Origin: Streptomyces sp. NRRL S-118
GTDB lineage: Bacteria > Actinomycetota > Actinomycetes > Streptomycetales > Streptomycetaceae
Length of the DNA stretch: 64,000 nt
Reading direction: 5' to 3'
Assembly: GCF_000716335.1 (NCBI RefSeq)
Contig: NZ_JOBL01000104.1
Span: forward strand, 50,623-114,622
Part shown: positions 19,571 to 28,678 of the stretch, piece by piece
Numbering within the stretch: position 1 is the stretch's first letter
Layout: every line of letters begins with the position of its first letter
Notes under the pieces: model-generated
Told to the model about the DNA's origin: nothing
The model's input: the letters and a program-made list of their open reading frames with translations, nothing else
The model's database searches: none
Program-made: the position numbers and the translations under genes

Positions 19571-19816
19571 CCCTTGCCGTCTTGGCCCCTTGCGGGCCTG
19601 ACCCCTTGCGGGCCTGGACCTTGCCGGCCTGCCCCCTTGCGGGCCTGAGCCTTGCCGGTCCGACTTGCCTTGCCTGTGTGACGCGGGCCCGGCCCACGGC
19701 ACGTCGCCCGGTCACACCCCGGTCCCGGTCACACCCCGGTCCCGGTCACGCCCGGGTCCGCCCCAGATCCCGGCCCCGTCCTGGTCACGCCCCGGTCCCG
19801 GTCACACCCCGGTCCC
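19571..19816. repeat. Two tandem-repeat blocks between convergent regulators
   Basis: Block 1 (about 19571-19668) repeats CCCTTGCGGGCCTG-like units five or six times with variation. Block 2 (about 19709-19814) has a 17-bp unit CGGTCACACCCCGGTCC: exact copies at 19709-19725 and 19726-19742, a variant at 19743-19759, and further copies near 19782 and 19798. The 259-base gap between the TetR and DeoR genes has no gene. The blocks may form structures that end transcription from both sides. Confidence 0.7.
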
Positions 19817-19828
19817 GTACCGGCCGCG

Positions 19829-20794
19829 TCAGCGGCGGCGCAGGTCCGCCACGCGGGCGCCGCGCTCCGGAGCCCGGTCCTCCGCCGCCAGGGACGCCGC
19901 CGCGGCCGAGCGCAGGGTGCCGCCGGGGTGCCGGGCGCCGCCGCGCTGGCCGGGGAGCGGAACGTCACGGCGGTGCTGGCGGCCCGGTGGGGCGCCCTCG
20001 GTGCCGGAGGGCCCGGCGCCGGCGACCGTGATCTGGACGCCCTGGTCGGCGAGGGCCTGGAGCTCCGTGGCGGCCCGCTCGTCATGGGCGGGCGGCTCGT
20101 CGGTGACCAGCCGGGTGATCACGTCCGTCGGCACGGTCTGGAACATGGTGTCCGTGCCGAGCTTGGTGTGGTCGGCGAGCACCACGACCTCCGCGGCCGC
20201 CTGGACCAGTGCCCGGTCCACGCTCGCCGAGAGCATGTTGGACGTGGACAGGCCCCGCTCGGCGGTCAGCCCGCTCCCGGACAGGAACGCCCGCGAGACC
20301 CGGAGCCCCTGGAGGGACTGCTCCGCCCCGCTGCCCACCAGTGCGTAGTTGGAGCCGCGCAGGGTGCCGCCGGTCATGACGACCTCGACACGGTTGGCGT
20401 GCGCCAGCGCCTGGGCCACCAGCAGCGAGTTGGTCACGACGGTCAGCCCGGGGACGCGGGCGAGCCGGCGGGCCAGCTCCTGGGTGGTCGTCCCGGCGCC
20501 GACGACGATCGCCTCGCCCTCTTCGACGAGAGCCGCGGCCACATCGGCGATGGCCGTCTTCTCCGCGGTCGCGAGATGGGATTTCTGCGGGAAGCCGGAC
20601 TCTCGCGTAAAACCGCCCGGCAGTACCGCACCGCCGTGCCGGCGGTCGAGGAGTCCTTCCGCCTCCAGGGCCCGCACGTCTCGCCGTACGGTCACTTCGG
20701 AGGTCTGGACGACGCGGGCGAGCTCCCGGAGCGATACCGCTCCGTTGGCGCGCACCATTTCGAGGATCAACTGACGACGTTCTGCAGCGAACAC
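19829..20794 (-). CDS. DeoR-family transcriptional regulator
   Basis: A 321-residue regulator. The N-terminal winged helix is [55 protein letters not shown], the standard DeoR pattern. It is followed by the sugar-phosphate-sensing domain: [49 protein letters not shown] and [10 protein letters not shown]. Family members are about 255 residues; here about 60 extra Arg/Gly/Pro-rich residues follow. I take the GTG at 20794 (MFAAERRQ). Because it flanks nucleoside catabolic genes and senses phosphosugars, it is one candidate regulator of them; this is inference only. Confidence 0.92.
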   Translation of the reverse strand: MFAAERRQLILEMVRANGAVSLRELARVVQTSEVTVRRDVRALEAEGLLDRRHGGAVLPGGFTRESGFPQKSHLATAEKTAIADVAAALVEEGEAIVVGAGTTTQELARRLARVPGLTVVTNSLLVAQALAHANRVEVVMTGGTLRGSNYALVGSGAEQSLQGLRVSRAFLSGSGLTAERGLSTSNMLSASVDRALVQAAAEVVVLADHTKLGTDTMFQTVPTDVITRLVTDEPPAHDERAATELQALADQGVQITVAGAGPSGTEGAPPGRQHRRDVPLPGQRGGARHPGGTLRSAAAASLAAEDRAPERGARVADLRRR

Positions 20795-20864
20795 GAAACT
20801 GACAGTAACCCCAGCCGCGGCATGTTTGCAGCAGTATGCGCCCATTACGAGAAGTTGCGAACAG

Positions 20865-20896
20865 ACGGGACCGCCAAGTGGTATGGGCGGCCCCGT
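20865..20896 (-). terminator. Stem-loop downstream of the flavoprotein gene
   Basis: 11-bp arms (20865-20875 and 20886-20896) that pair fully in the minus-strand RNA if one G-U is allowed. It lies between the flavoprotein stop at 20972 and the DeoR start. Confidence 0.6.
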
Positions 20897-20971
20897 CCGT
20901 GTACGTACTACGACCGGCCGATGTCCCGACTTGCCGGGGGTTGCCGGGTGTTGTCCTTGTACCGGGCCGCC

Positions 20972-22411
20972 CTAGACCTCGGCCGACGTCTTCCGGGTGT
21001 GCAACTGCCGTGCCACCTCGGCGATCGAGCCCGACAGCGACGGGTACACCGTGAAAGCGTTTGCGATCTGTTCGACGGTCAGATTGTTGTCGACCGCGAT
21101 CGAGATCGGGTGGATCAGTTCGCTGGCCCGCGGCGAGACGACCACGCCGCCGACCACGATGCCGGTGCCCGGACGGCAGAAGATCTTGACGAAGCCGTCC
21201 CGGATGCCCTGCATCTTGGCGCGCGGGTTGCGCAGCAGCGGCAGCTTGACCACCCGGGCGTCGATCTTGCCGGCGTCGACGTCGGCCTGCGTGTAGCCGA
21301 CCGTCGCGATCTCCGGGTCGGTGAACACGTTGGACGACACGGTCTTCAGGTTCAGCGGCGTGACCGCGTCGCCGAGGAAGTGGTACATCGCGATGCGGCC
21401 CTGCATGGCGGCGACCGAGGCGAGGGCGAAGACGCCGGTGACGTCACCGGCCGCGTACACGCCGGGCGCCGAGGTGCGGGAGACCTTGTCGGTCCAGATG
21501 TGGCCGGAGTCCTTGAGCCGTACGCCGGCCTCCTCCAGCCCCATCCCCTCGGTGTTCGGGATGGCACCGACGGCCATCAGGCAGTGCGTGCCGGAGATGA
21601 CCCGCCCGTCGGCGAGGGTGACCTCGACCCGGTCGCCGACCCGCTTGGCGGACTGGGCCCGGGAGCGGGCCATGACGTTCATGCCGCGGCGCCGGAAGAC
21701 GTCCTCCAGGACGGCCGCCGCGTCGGGGTCCTCGCCGGGCAGCACCCGGTCGCGGGACGAGACGAGCGTGACCCGGGAGCCGAGCGCCTGGTAGGCGCCG
21801 GCGAACTCGGCGCCCGTGACACCGGAACCGACCACGATGAGCTCCTCGGGGAGCTCGTCCAGGTCGTACACCTGCGTCCAGTTGAGGATGCGCTCGCCGT
21901 CCGGCAGGGCGTCGGGGATCTCGCGCGGGTGGCCGCCGGTCGCGATCAGGACGGCGTCGGCGGTGAGCGTCTCCTCCGTGCCGTCGGCGGCGGTGACGAT
22001 CACCTGGCGGGAGCCGTCCAGGGCCTGGCGGCCGTCGAGCCGGCCCCGGCCGCGCAGCACGCGCGCGCCCGCCCGCGTGACGGACGCGGTGATGTCGTGC
22101 GACTGGGCGAGGGCGAGCCGCTTGACGCGCCGGTTGACCTTGCCGAGGTCGACGCCGACGATCCTGGCCGCCTGGTCGATGTGCGGAGTGTCGTCCGCGA
22201 CGATGATGCCGAGCTCCTCGTGGGAGGAGTCGAAGGTGGTCATCACCTCGGCCGTGGCGATGAGGGTCTTCGAGGGTACGCAGTCGGTCAGGACGGATGC
22301 TCCGCCGAGGCCGTCGGTGTCGACGACGGTCACCTCCGCGCCGAGCTGGGCGGCCACCAGGGCCGCCTCGTATCCGCCGGGTCCGCCACCGATGATCACG
22401 ATCCGGGTCAC
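20972..22411 (-). CDS. NAD(P)H-quinone dehydrogenase (LpdA-type flavoprotein)
   Basis: A 479-residue pyridine nucleotide-disulfide oxidoreductase. FAD site [11 protein letters not shown] at residues 8-18, NAD site [18 protein letters not shown], second FAD motif [14 protein letters not shown] and a C-terminal dimerisation domain. In true lipoamide dehydrogenases two redox cysteines lie near the N-terminus. Here the first is replaced ([13 protein letters not shown]), so disulfide exchange is unlikely. Mycobacterial LpdA (Rv3303c) has the same change and acts as a quinone reductase, so I assign that role. The GTG at 22411 gives [10 protein letters not shown]. It is divergent from the cyclotransferase-like gene. 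Confidence 0.9.
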   Translation of the reverse strand: MTRIVIIGGGPGGYEAALVAAQLGAEVTVVDTDGLGGASVLTDCVPSKTLIATAEVMTTFDSSHEELGIIVADDTPHIDQAARIVGVDLGKVNRRVKRLALAQSHDITASVTRAGARVLRGRGRLDGRQALDGSRQVIVTAADGTEETLTADAVLIATGGHPREIPDALPDGERILNWTQVYDLDELPEELIVVGSGVTGAEFAGAYQALGSRVTLVSSRDRVLPGEDPDAAAVLEDVFRRRGMNVMARSRAQSAKRVGDRVEVTLADGRVISGTHCLMAVGAIPNTEGMGLEEAGVRLKDSGHIWTDKVSRTSAPGVYAAGDVTGVFALASVAAMQGRIAMYHFLGDAVTPLNLKTVSSNVFTDPEIATVGYTQADVDAGKIDARVVKLPLLRNPRAKMQGIRDGFVKIFCRPGTGIVVGGVVVSPRASELIHPISIAVDNNLTVEQIANAFTVYPSLSGSIAEVARQLHTRKTSAEV

Positions 22412-22550
22412 AGGGGTTACGCCTCGCGCTCTCGTCACGGCAGGGATGCAAGTACGTACCCCATTGTCCCGCACGGTCCGGCGTGCTTCCCGCCGGGTCC
22501 CCTCCCCGGGGAACAGCACCCGCACCGGCCGCTCCCGTACCCTCGGACCC

Positions 22551-22988
22551 ATGTCGCTCTACGCCGCGTACGCCGGCAACCTCGACGCGCGGCTGATGAC
22601 GCGCCGCGCACCGCACTCCCCGCTGCGCAGCACGGGCTGGCTCAACGGCTGGCGGCTGACGTTCGGCGGCGAGCAGATGGGCTGGGAGGGGGCGCTGGCC
22701 ACGATCGTGGAGGCGCCGCGCTCGCAGGTCTTCGTCGCGCTGTACGACATCGCTCCGCTGGACGAGGACTCCATGGACCGCTGGGAGGGTGTCGGCCTGG
22801 ACATCTACCGGCGCATGCGCGTGCGCGTGCACACGCTGGACGGCGAGGAGCCGGCCTGGGTGTACGTGCTCAACGGCTACGAGGGCGGGCTGCCGTCCGC
22901 GCGCTACCTGGGGGAGATCGCGGACGCGGCGGAGTCGGCGGGCGCGCCGCACGACTATGTGATGGAGCTGCGCAAGCGCCCCTGCTAG
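22551..22988 (+). CDS. Gamma-glutamylcyclotransferase-fold protein
   Basis: A 145-residue protein with the gamma-glutamylcyclotransferase (AIG2/BtrG) fold: [24 protein letters not shown] contains the substrate loop (YxGxL-like, here YAGNL). [10 protein letters not shown] and [21 protein letters not shown] supply the conserved Glu/Asp region, then [17 protein letters not shown]. The fold releases 5-oxoproline from gamma-glutamyl groups in characterised members; the substrate here is unknown. It is divergent from the quinone reductase with a 139-base gap. Confidence 0.85.
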   Translation: MSLYAAYAGNLDARLMTRRAPHSPLRSTGWLNGWRLTFGGEQMGWEGALATIVEAPRSQVFVALYDIAPLDEDSMDRWEGVGLDIYRRMRVRVHTLDGEEPAWVYVLNGYEGGLPSARYLGEIADAAESAGAPHDYVMELRKRPC

Positions 22989-23052
22989 CGGGCGTCCGCG
23001 GCTTTCGTCGGAAACGACAAGGCAACGATCGCGGCTCCGTGGGCATCGTCAT

Positions 23053-23064
23053 CTACGCGCGTAG
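23053..23064. promoter_or_regulatory. Operator-like palindrome CTACGCGCGTAG upstream of purine nucleoside phosphorylase
   Basis: Exact 12-bp palindrome, 116 bases before the GTG at 23180. A possible -10 (TAGGCT, 23077-23082) lies 12 bases downstream, which would place the palindrome over the -35. The same 12-mer occurs upstream of deoC, add and the nucleoside ABC ATPase. Confidence 0.7.
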
Positions 23065-23179
23065 GCAATCTCGGGCTAGGCTCTTGTGCGTACTGCATTT
23101 CTCCGGGGCCGGCCCCCGGACCCCCGGGTCCTCAGCGAGCGGTCCGGGGCGACTGTTACTTCGCGAGGCGAGAGACTCT

Positions 23180-24004
23180 GTGAACGCAACTGCCACCCCG
23201 GACCACCTCCAGGGCGACCCCTACGCCGCCGCCGCCGACGCCGCCGCGCGCCTGCGCGCGCTGACCGGCGCCGAGACCCACGACGTCGCCCTCGTGATGG
23301 GCTCCGGCTGGGCGCCGGCCGTGGACGCGCTCGGCGCTCCCGAGGCCGAGTTCCCGGTCACGGAGCTCCCGGGCTTCCCGCCGCCGGCGGTCGAGGGCCA
23401 CGGCGGCCGCATCCGCTCGTACCGGATCGGTGCCAAGCGGGCGCTGGTCTTCCTGGGCCGCACCCACTTCTACGAGGGACGCGGCGTCGCCGCCGTGGCC
23501 CACGGCGTGCGCACCGCGGTGGCCGCCGGCTGCAAGACCGTCGTGCTGACCAACGGCTGCGGCGGCCTGCGCGAGGGCATGCGCCCCGGCCAGCCGGTCC
23601 TGATCAGCGACCACATCAACCTCACGGCCACCTCCCCGATCGTGGGCGCCAACTTCGTCGACCTGACCGACCTGTACTCGCCGCGGCTGCGCGCGCTGTG
23701 CAAGGAGGTCGACGAGACGCTGGAGGAGGGCGTGTACGTCCAGTTCCCCGGCCCGCACTACGAGACCCCGGCCGAGATCAACATGGTCCGCGTGATGGGC
23801 GGCGACCTGGTCGGCATGTCCACGGTCCTGGAGGCCATCGCGGCCCGCGAGGCGGGCGCCGAGGTCCTCGGCATCTCCCTGGTCACCAACCTGGCCGCGG
23901 GCCTGTCGGGCGAACCGCTGAACCACGAGGAGGTCCTCCAGGCGGGCCGCGACTCCGCCGCCCGCATGGGTGAGCTCCTCACCCGGGTCCTGGACCGCAT
24001 CTAG
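23180..24004 (+). CDS. Purine nucleoside phosphorylase
   Basis: A 274-residue trimeric-type phosphorylase that splits inosine/guanosine (and deoxy forms) with phosphate to base plus (deoxy)ribose-1-phosphate. Landmarks are [20 protein letters not shown] (phosphate/ribose site His), [37 protein letters not shown] and [29 protein letters not shown], in which the base-binding Asn is present. It starts with GTG at 23180, giving MNATATPDH. The product sugar phosphate can pass to the mutase encoded next. A palindromic operator lies upstream. Confidence 0.95.
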   Translation: MNATATPDHLQGDPYAAAADAAARLRALTGAETHDVALVMGSGWAPAVDALGAPEAEFPVTELPGFPPPAVEGHGGRIRSYRIGAKRALVFLGRTHFYEGRGVAAVAHGVRTAVAAGCKTVVLTNGCGGLREGMRPGQPVLISDHINLTATSPIVGANFVDLTDLYSPRLRALCKEVDETLEEGVYVQFPGPHYETPAEINMVRVMGGDLVGMSTVLEAIAAREAGAEVLGISLVTNLAAGLSGEPLNHEEVLQAGRDSAARMGELLTRVLDRI

Positions 24005-24008
24005 CGAG

Positions 24009-24055
24009 GTGTCCGCGCGGCCGCACCGCCCGGCGGGGGCGGACCGCGCGGACAC
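24009..24055 (+). terminator. Stem-loop after purine nucleoside phosphorylase
   Basis: 12-bp perfect arms (24009-24020, 24044-24055) start 4 bases after the stop. The rest of the 284-base gap to the next gene is featureless GC-rich sequence, apart from GAGAGG before the mutase GTG. Confidence 0.65.
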
Positions 24056-24288
24056 GACCCGGCCACCGGCCCCGCCCGCACGCACGTTCCGTGCGCGGCG
24101 GGCCTCGCCGGGCCCGGCCCCGGAGCCCTCGCCGGCCCCGGGGCCGCGCCGTGCCGCGGGCACCGCGGCAGGGCGCAGGCGCGCGCCCCGGGCGGCCATC
24201 CGGACCCACGGGCCGGCGGCCGCGCAGGCGGCGCGGGGTACCCGTAGCGCAGACACATCCCGTACGACATCCAGAGAGGCAGACCACC

Positions 24289-25929
24289 GTGCAGCAGAAC
24301 CTCATCGCGCAGGCGGAGGCGTGGCTGGCCGAGGACCCGGACAGCGAGACCCGCGACGAGCTGGCCAAGCTCATCGAGGCGCGGGACCTCGACGCGCTCG
24401 CGGACCGGTTCGGCGGCACGCTCCAGTTCGGGACGGCCGGGCTGCGCGGGGAGCTCGGCGCCGGGCCCATGCGGATGAACCGGGCCGTGGTCATCCGGGC
24501 CGCCGCCGGGCTGGCCGCGTACCTGAAGGCGCAGGGCCACACCGGTGGCCTGGTCGTCATCGGCTACGACGCCCGCTACAAGTCCGCCGACTTCGCACGG
24601 GACACCGCGGCCGTGATGACCGGCGCCGGGCTGCGCGCGGCGGTCCTGCCCCGCCCGCTGCCGACGCCCGTCCTCGCGTACGCCATAAGGCACCTGGGCG
24701 CGGTCGCCGGTGTCGAGGTGACCGCCAGCCACAACCCGCCCCGGGACAACGGCTACAAGGTGTACCTGGGCGACGGCTCCCAGATCGTGCCGCCCGCCGA
24801 CGCGGAGATCGCCGCCGAGATCGCCGGGGTCGCGAGCCTGCACGACGTGCCCCGGCCGGACAGCGGCTGGGAAACGCTCGGGGACGAGGTCCTGCGGGCC
24901 TACCTGGAGCGTACGGACGCCGTGCTGACCCCCGGCTCCCCGCGCACCGCGAACGTCGTCTACACGGCCATGCACGGCGTCGGCAAGGACGTGGTCCTGG
25001 CGGCCTGGGAGCGGGCCGGCTTCCCGGCGCCCGTGCTGGTCGAGGAGCAGGCCGAGCCGGACCCGGCGTTCCCGACCGTCGCCTTCCCCAATCCGGAGGA
25101 ACCGGGCGCGATGGACCTGGCCTTCGCCCGGGCGCGGGAGACCGCGCCGGACATCGTGATCGCCAACGACCCCGACGCCGACCGCTGCGCCGTCGCCGTC
25201 CCGCACGACGGCGACTGGCGGATGCTGCGCGGCGACGAGGTCGGCGCGCTGCTCGCCGAGCACCTGGTGCGCAAGGGCGTCACCGGTGCCTTCGCCGAGT
25301 CGATCGTGTCGTCGTCCCTGCTGGGCCGGATCGCGGAGGCGGCCGGGCTGCGCCACGAGGAGACCCTGACGGGCTTCAAGTGGATCGCCCGCGTCGAGGG
25401 CCTGGCCTACGGCTACGAGGAGGCGCTCGGCTACTGCGTCGACCCCGAAGGTGTGCGCGACAAGGACGGCATCACGGCGGCGCTGCTCGTCGCCGAGCTG
25501 GCCTCGGTGCTCAAGGAGGAGGGCCGGACGCTGTCCGACCTGCTGGACGACCTGGCCGTCGCGCACGGCCTGCACGCCACGGACCAGCTGTCCGTCCGGG
25601 TGGAGGACCTGGGCGTCATCGCGAACGCCATGCGCCGGCTGCGCGAGCAGCCGCCGGCCGCGCTCGCGGGGCTGACGGTGACGTCCGCCGAGGACCTGAC
25701 GCGGGGCAGCGGCGCGCTCCCGCCCACCGACGGTCTGCGGTACCACCTGGACGGCGCCTTCAAGGCCCGTGTCATCGTCCGCCCGAGCGGCACCGAGCCG
25801 AAGCTGAAGTGCTACCTGGAGGTCGTCGTGCCGGTCGCCGACGCGAGCGGGCTCGCCGCCGCGCGCGCCGAGGCCGACGGCGTGCTCGGGGCGATCAAGC
25901 GGGACCTGGCGGCCGCCGCCGGGATCTGA
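24289..25929 (+). CDS. Phospho-sugar mutase (PGM2/phosphomannomutase-like)
   Basis: A 546-residue alpha-D-phosphohexomutase. The N-terminus FGGTLQFGTAGLRGELGAGPMRMN matches the PGM2 branch. Phosphoserine loop VTASHNPPRDNGYKVYLGDG, metal loop ANDPDADRCAVAV, sugar-specificity loop EEALGYCVDPEGVRDKDG and phosphate-binding RPSGTEPKLKCYLEV are all intact. It has been called phosphomannomutase in S. coelicolor. Human PGM2 in the same branch is a phosphopentomutase, and the neighbours here (nucleoside phosphorylase upstream, deoC downstream) need exactly that step and no DeoB is seen. I therefore favour ribose/deoxyribose-1-phosphate as substrate. GTG start at 24289. Confidence 0.9.
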   Translation: MQQNLIAQAEAWLAEDPDSETRDELAKLIEARDLDALADRFGGTLQFGTAGLRGELGAGPMRMNRAVVIRAAAGLAAYLKAQGHTGGLVVIGYDARYKSADFARDTAAVMTGAGLRAAVLPRPLPTPVLAYAIRHLGAVAGVEVTASHNPPRDNGYKVYLGDGSQIVPPADAEIAAEIAGVASLHDVPRPDSGWETLGDEVLRAYLERTDAVLTPGSPRTANVVYTAMHGVGKDVVLAAWERAGFPAPVLVEEQAEPDPAFPTVAFPNPEEPGAMDLAFARARETAPDIVIANDPDADRCAVAVPHDGDWRMLRGDEVGALLAEHLVRKGVTGAFAESIVSSSLLGRIAEAAGLRHEETLTGFKWIARVEGLAYGYEEALGYCVDPEGVRDKDGITAALLVAELASVLKEEGRTLSDLLDDLAVAHGLHATDQLSVRVEDLGVIANAMRRLREQPPAALAGLTVTSAEDLTRGSGALPPTDGLRYHLDGAFKARVIVRPSGTEPKLKCYLEVVVPVADASGLAAARAEADGVLGAIKRDLAAAAGI

Positions 25930-25961
25930 CGGCCCGGCCCCCTCGGCCCTGCCCTTCACGC

Positions 25962-25987
25962 GCCCGTACGGAGAAGTTCCGTACGGG
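25962..25987 (+). terminator. Stem-loop terminator
   Basis: Perfect 11-bp arms GCCCGTACGGA / TCCGTACGGGC with a GAAGT loop, followed by GGCTTTTCCC. It lies 32 bases after the mutase stop. Confidence 0.8.
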
Positions 25988-26107
25988 CACGGCTTTTCCC
26001 GTACGGGTGAATCTCGTACGGCAGGTGACGCACGGCTCCGGTACGCGACCCGGTCCGCCGAGCAGGGTGACCCGGTACCGCAGCCGAGCAGCCCCTGGAG
26101 CCCCACC

Positions 26108-27307
26108 GTGCCGCCGTCGGTGATCACCGCACGTCCGACCGTCCCCGCGTCCCGGCGGCCCCCCTCCCCGGTGGCCGGGCGCGTCCGCGGCGGGGCCGCC
26201 CGCTCGGCCCGCTCGCTGCGGTACGCCGCACCCGCGCTGACGGGGTACCTGGCGGTGCGGCTCCTCGGGCTGCTGGTGCTGGCCCGCTGGGCGCACCTCA
26301 AGGGCCACGGCGTGTGGCCGACGCTCGCCACCTCGTGGGACTCCGACTGGTACCTGGGCATCGCGGACCACGGCTACCAGGACGACCTGGGCACCCGGAT
26401 GGACTCCAACAACCTGGCGTTCTTCCCGCTCTACCCGGTGCTGGTGAAGGCGGTCGCGGGCGTCACGCCCGGCTCGCGCGCCTCGGTGGGGCTGGTCCTG
26501 GCGGCCGGTTTCTCGCTCGTCGCGGCCTGGGGCGTCTTCGCGGTCGGCGACCGGCTGTGCGGGCGCCGGGTCGCCACCGTCCTCACGGTGCTGTGGGGCG
26601 CCCTGCCCGTCGCGGTGGTCCAGTGGATGGGCTACACCGAGTCGCTGTTCACGGCCCTCGCCGCCTGGGCGCTGTACGCCGTCCTCACCGGCCGCTGGCA
26701 CACGGCGGCCGCCCTCGCGGTACTGGCCGGGCTGACCCGCCCCACCGGGATCGCGGTGGCAGCGGCCGTGTCCGTCACCGGCCTGCTCGCGGCGGCGCGC
26801 ACCCGCGGGCGGGCACCGCTGGCCGCGGCGCTCACCGCCCCGCTCGGCTGGCTGGCGTACGTGGCGTGGGTGGGCGCCCGGGTGGGGCGCTGGGACGGCT
26901 ACTTCGCCGTGCAGCGGCTGTGGCGCAACGAGTGGGACGGCGGCGCGGGCACGCTGCGCGAGCTGCGGAACCTGCTCGTCTACGACCGGAACCCGCAGCT
27001 GTTCCTGGTCGCCGTGTCGGCGGTGCTGGTGCTGTCGGCGGCGGCGTACGTCGTGTGCCTGGCCGACCGGCAGCCGCCGGTGCTGCTCGTCTTCAGCGGG
27101 GTCCTGCTGCTGGTGGTGCTGGGCAGCGACGGGGTGTACTTCCCGCGCGCCCGCTTCCTGGTGCCCGCCTTCCCGCTGCTGCTGCCGCTCGCGGCGGCGG
27201 TGTGCCGGGCCGGGCGCGTGGTGGCGGCGCTGGTGCTGGGCGGGGCGGCGCTGACGTCGGCGTGGCTGGGCGGGTACATGCTGCTGGTGTGGCCGGGGCC
27301 GCCGTAG
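26108..27307 (+). CDS. Integral membrane mannosyltransferase (PIG-V/GT-C like)
   Basis: A 399-residue multi-spanning membrane protein with about nine or ten hydrophobic helices after a basic 40-residue N-terminus. The first extracytoplasmic loop has WDSDWYLGIADHGYQ, the Asp-containing catalytic loop of GT-C glycosyltransferases. NLAFFPLYPVLVKAV and QWMGYTESLFTALAAWALYA follow the PIG-V pattern. It probably transfers a sugar from a polyprenyl-phosphate donor to an exported acceptor, for example a glycoprotein. It starts with GTG at 26108 and is convergent with the PH-domain protein gene. Confidence 0.85.
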   Translation: MPPSVITARPTVPASRRPPSPVAGRVRGGAARSARSLRYAAPALTGYLAVRLLGLLVLARWAHLKGHGVWPTLATSWDSDWYLGIADHGYQDDLGTRMDSNNLAFFPLYPVLVKAVAGVTPGSRASVGLVLAAGFSLVAAWGVFAVGDRLCGRRVATVLTVLWGALPVAVVQWMGYTESLFTALAAWALYAVLTGRWHTAAALAVLAGLTRPTGIAVAAAVSVTGLLAAARTRGRAPLAAALTAPLGWLAYVAWVGARVGRWDGYFAVQRLWRNEWDGGAGTLRELRNLLVYDRNPQLFLVAVSAVLVLSAAAYVVCLADRQPPVLLVFSGVLLLVVLGSDGVYFPRARFLVPAFPLLLPLAAAVCRAGRVVAALVLGGAALTSAWLGGYMLLVWPGPP

Positions 27308-27323
27308 GACGCGACGGGCGCGG

Positions 27324-27911
27324 TCAGCCGGTGACGATCAGCACGATCAGCAGCACCAGGCCGGCGAGCGAGGGCCCGAGGATCTCGTACGCCCAGCGGA
27401 TCCGGGGCTCGCCCTGCGCGGACGGCCGCGACGCGCACCGCTCGGCCAGTTCCTGGAGGTCGGCGACGGTCTGGTCGGCGCCCGAGGACCGCACGGGCGG
27501 GGCGTCCGCCCCGGCCCGCGCCTGCCGGCGGGCGGCGCGCTTGCGCTCGCGCAGCGAGACGGGCACCGACCAGAGCTGGTACTTGGTGCCGTCCTGGGTG
27601 AAGACCTCGCTGGAGTACCCGGCGCGCACGCCCGCGACCGACGCCCAGGGCAGGTGGATCGTGCGGAACGGGTTGCGCACGCGCATGCGGTCCTCGTTGG
27701 CGTGCACGGCGGGCCGGAAGGTGAACGCGACGACCAGCGGGACGACGAACAGCAGCCCGGCGAGCGCGATCCAGGGCGTCCGCCCCTCACCGGTGACCAG
27801 CGCGTCTCCGCCGAGCCAGGCGGCGAAGGCGAGCAGCAGAAGACCACCCACGATGCCGTGGGGCGAGCGGTAGGACCGGTCGGCGTACTCGGGCTTCGGC
27901 GGGGTCGTCAT
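27324..27911 (-). CDS. PH-domain membrane protein
   Basis: A 195-residue protein with two N-terminal transmembrane helices (IVGGLLLLAFAAWLGGDALV and IALAGLLFVVPLVVAFTF), a bacterial PH-like domain (MRVRNPFRTIHLPWASVAGVRAGYSSEVFTQDGTKYQLWSVPVS), a charged linker and a C-terminal helix (GPSLAGLVLLIVLIVTG). This three-helix DUF/PH arrangement is common in Streptomyces, with no known activity. It ends 17 bases from the end of the convergent mannosyltransferase gene. Confidence 0.85.
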   Translation of the reverse strand: MTTPPKPEYADRSYRSPHGIVGGLLLLAFAAWLGGDALVTGEGRTPWIALAGLLFVVPLVVAFTFRPAVHANEDRMRVRNPFRTIHLPWASVAGVRAGYSSEVFTQDGTKYQLWSVPVSLRERKRAARRQARAGADAPPVRSSGADQTVADLQELAERCASRPSAQGEPRIRWAYEILGPSLAGLVLLIVLIVTG

Positions 27912-27941
27912 GCGGCCGATTCTGCCTCACCCGTCACGGGC

Positions 27942-28562
27942 TCACGCGACGAGATCGGCGTACAGGATGATGTTGTCGGGCCGGTGCCCGTCGACCGGTT
28001 CCCCGCCGCAGGTGATCAGCCGCAGCTCGGGGCGCGTGGTGTCGCCGTACACCTTCCGGGTCGGGAACGCCTTCTTGTCGACCTGTTCCAGCTCCCGCAC
28101 GCGGAAGACCGCGGTCGTGCCGTCGGCCCGCCGGACGCTGATCTCGTCGCCGGTGCGCACCTTGGCGATGTCCTTGAGCACGGCGGGGCCCCGGGCGGTG
28201 TCGAAGTGGCCGATGAGCACGGCGGGTCCGGTCTCGCCGGGCGTGACGCCCTTGTCGTACCAGCCGATCCGGCCGGCGTCGGCGACGGACGGCACCTCGA
28301 CCGTGCCGTCCGCGGCGAGGCCGAGGGCGAGGACGGGGCCGGTGTCGACCCCGGCGGCGGGCACCCGCACGCGCACCGGCTCCGAGCGGGCCATGGGTGC
28401 GGCGGACCGGCCCTGCGCGGCCGCCGGGGAGGCGGTGGCCGGCACGATGTGCGCGGGGGGTGAGCCGGGCGGGCTCGTCGCGGCGGAGCCGCAGCCGGCC
28501 AGGGCGGCCGGGGCGGCGAGCGCGAGCAGCGCGGCGGCGGAGCGGCGGGCGGAGGCAGACAC
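27942..28562 (-). CDS. Class F sortase, lipoprotein type
   Basis: A 206-residue transpeptidase-type enzyme. Lipobox ALAGC (Cys24) after a hydrophobic signal. The sortase domain (about 62-206) shows His119 in LIGHFD, catalytic Cys185 in RLITCGG and Arg194 in DGHRPDNI. This TCGG with HFD pattern is class F, widespread in actinobacteria, whose substrates are poorly known; it may attach surface proteins or pili. It sits immediately downstream of a secreted, C-terminally anchored protein gene on the same strand, which may be its partner, although that protein lacks an obvious LPXTG motif. Confidence 0.9.
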   Translation of the reverse strand: MSASARRSAAALLALAAPAALAGCGSAATSPPGSPPAHIVPATASPAAAQGRSAAPMARSEPVRVRVPAAGVDTGPVLALGLAADGTVEVPSVADAGRIGWYDKGVTPGETGPAVLIGHFDTARGPAVLKDIAKVRTGDEISVRRADGTTAVFRVRELEQVDKKAFPTRKVYGDTTRPELRLITCGGEPVDGHRPDNIILYADLVA

Positions 28563-28678
28563 GGGTGGGGCTCCAGGGGACGTAGCGAGGCGGGCCGTCG
28601 CAGTATGCGGCGGCCCGCCCGGCTCGGGGTGGGGTGGTGGCGCTCCTGCCCGGGTCGGGCAGGGCGTACGAGGAGGGG

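Noticed and set aside
19571..19816. Possible CRISPR array
   Set aside because: The units are directly tandem or nearly so, 14-18 bases, with no unique spacers of regular length and no cas genes.
19928..24004. A very long plus-strand open frame (over 1300 codons) across this span
   Set aside because: Only its last part (from 23180) is a real gene. The rest is antisense to the DeoR and flavoprotein genes, kept open by high GC, and encodes Arg/Ala/Gly-rich sequence with no family features.
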